Shown: positions 5,307-5,390 of the stretch, piece after piece
Layout: each line of letters begins with the position of its first letter
How positions within the stretch are numbered: the stretch's first letter is position 1
Program-made: the position numbers and the translations under genes
Notes under the pieces: model-generated
Told to the model about the DNA's origin: nothing
Databases searched by the model: none
What the model saw: the letters and a program-made list of their open reading frames with translations, nothing else
Origin: JANWHF01 sp036276235
GTDB lineage: Bacteria > Planctomycetota > Phycisphaerae > Tepidisphaerales > Tepidisphaeraceae
DNA length: 5,390 nt
Direction: 5' to 3'
NCBI GenBank assembly: GCA_036276235.1
Contig: DATBDZ010000295.1
Location: 1-5,390 of the forward strand

Positions 5307-5390
5307 GCGAGATTCAACCCGATGCGCCACACCATTATCCAGACCAGCGCCCCATTGCCTCGTCGCTCGGCAATCACGCCTGCGTCCCAT

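Larger units (their letters stand above)
5028..5390. other. Right-end stretch upstream of the HlyIII gene
   Basis: It contains the Shine-Dalgarno pair, the TATAAT box and the long hairpin. The last 84 bases, 5307-5390, hold no recognisable gene. An ATG at 5322 on the plus strand opens a frame of 23 codons that runs off the window, and minus-strand frames enter from the right edge, but none shows a ribosome site or a recognisable product. Confidence 0.5.

Noticed and set aside
5189..5390. Two short minus-strand frames at the right edge
   Set aside because: Both read through the 88-base hairpin, lack a ribosome site and resemble no known protein.
5322..5390. Start of a plus-strand gene at the right edge
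   Set aside because: Only 23 codons are visible, with no Shine-Dalgarno and no recognisable sequence.

Overview
This is a GC-rich bacterial window. It holds three complete genes, all on the minus strand, separated by intergenic gaps that are unusually rich in short inverted repeats. The organism cannot be named from the sequence. Three things make a member of the Planctomycetota or Verrucomicrobiota (PVC group) my leading guess: large TPR-glycosyltransferase proteins, two genes with no visible Shine-Dalgarno sequence, and several families of GC-rich palindromic repeats between genes. Some alphaproteobacteria also carry this protein family, so the assignment is only an inference.

Layout, from right to left in the direction of transcription. 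At 5219-5306 there is a long, nearly continuous imperfect hairpin. Next come a perfect TATAAT box (5146-5141) and two Shine-Dalgarno-like sequences in front of a HlyIII/PAQR-family seven-helix membrane protein (4368-5027, trhA-like). A 338-base gap follows, carrying an inverted pair of roughly 43-base palindromic repeats (4107-4232) and a smaller imperfect palindrome (4290-4308). Next is an 11-TPR protein with a C-terminal GT-B/heptosyltransferase-like domain (2056-4029, 657 aa). Its last five residues and stop codon lie inside a short tandem repeat (2019-2074). After a 141-base gap comes a shorter paralogue with 7 TPRs and the same C-terminal domain (319-1914, 531 aa). The left end (1-186) is a string of three palindromic repeats, one of which could also act as a transcription terminator.

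The two TPR-glycosyltransferase genes are tandem paralogues in the same direction. They are probably an expanded pair acting on related acceptors, either proteins or surface glycans, with the TPR superhelix selecting the acceptor. The HlyIII gene lies upstream on the same strand, but the repeat-rich gap argues that it is a separate transcription unit.

I found no CRISPR array, tRNA, rRNA, transposase, phage gene or defence system. The points of real interest are the tandem paralogues and their motif divergence, the repeat that forms the end of one gene, and the concentration of several unrelated palindrome families in the gaps.
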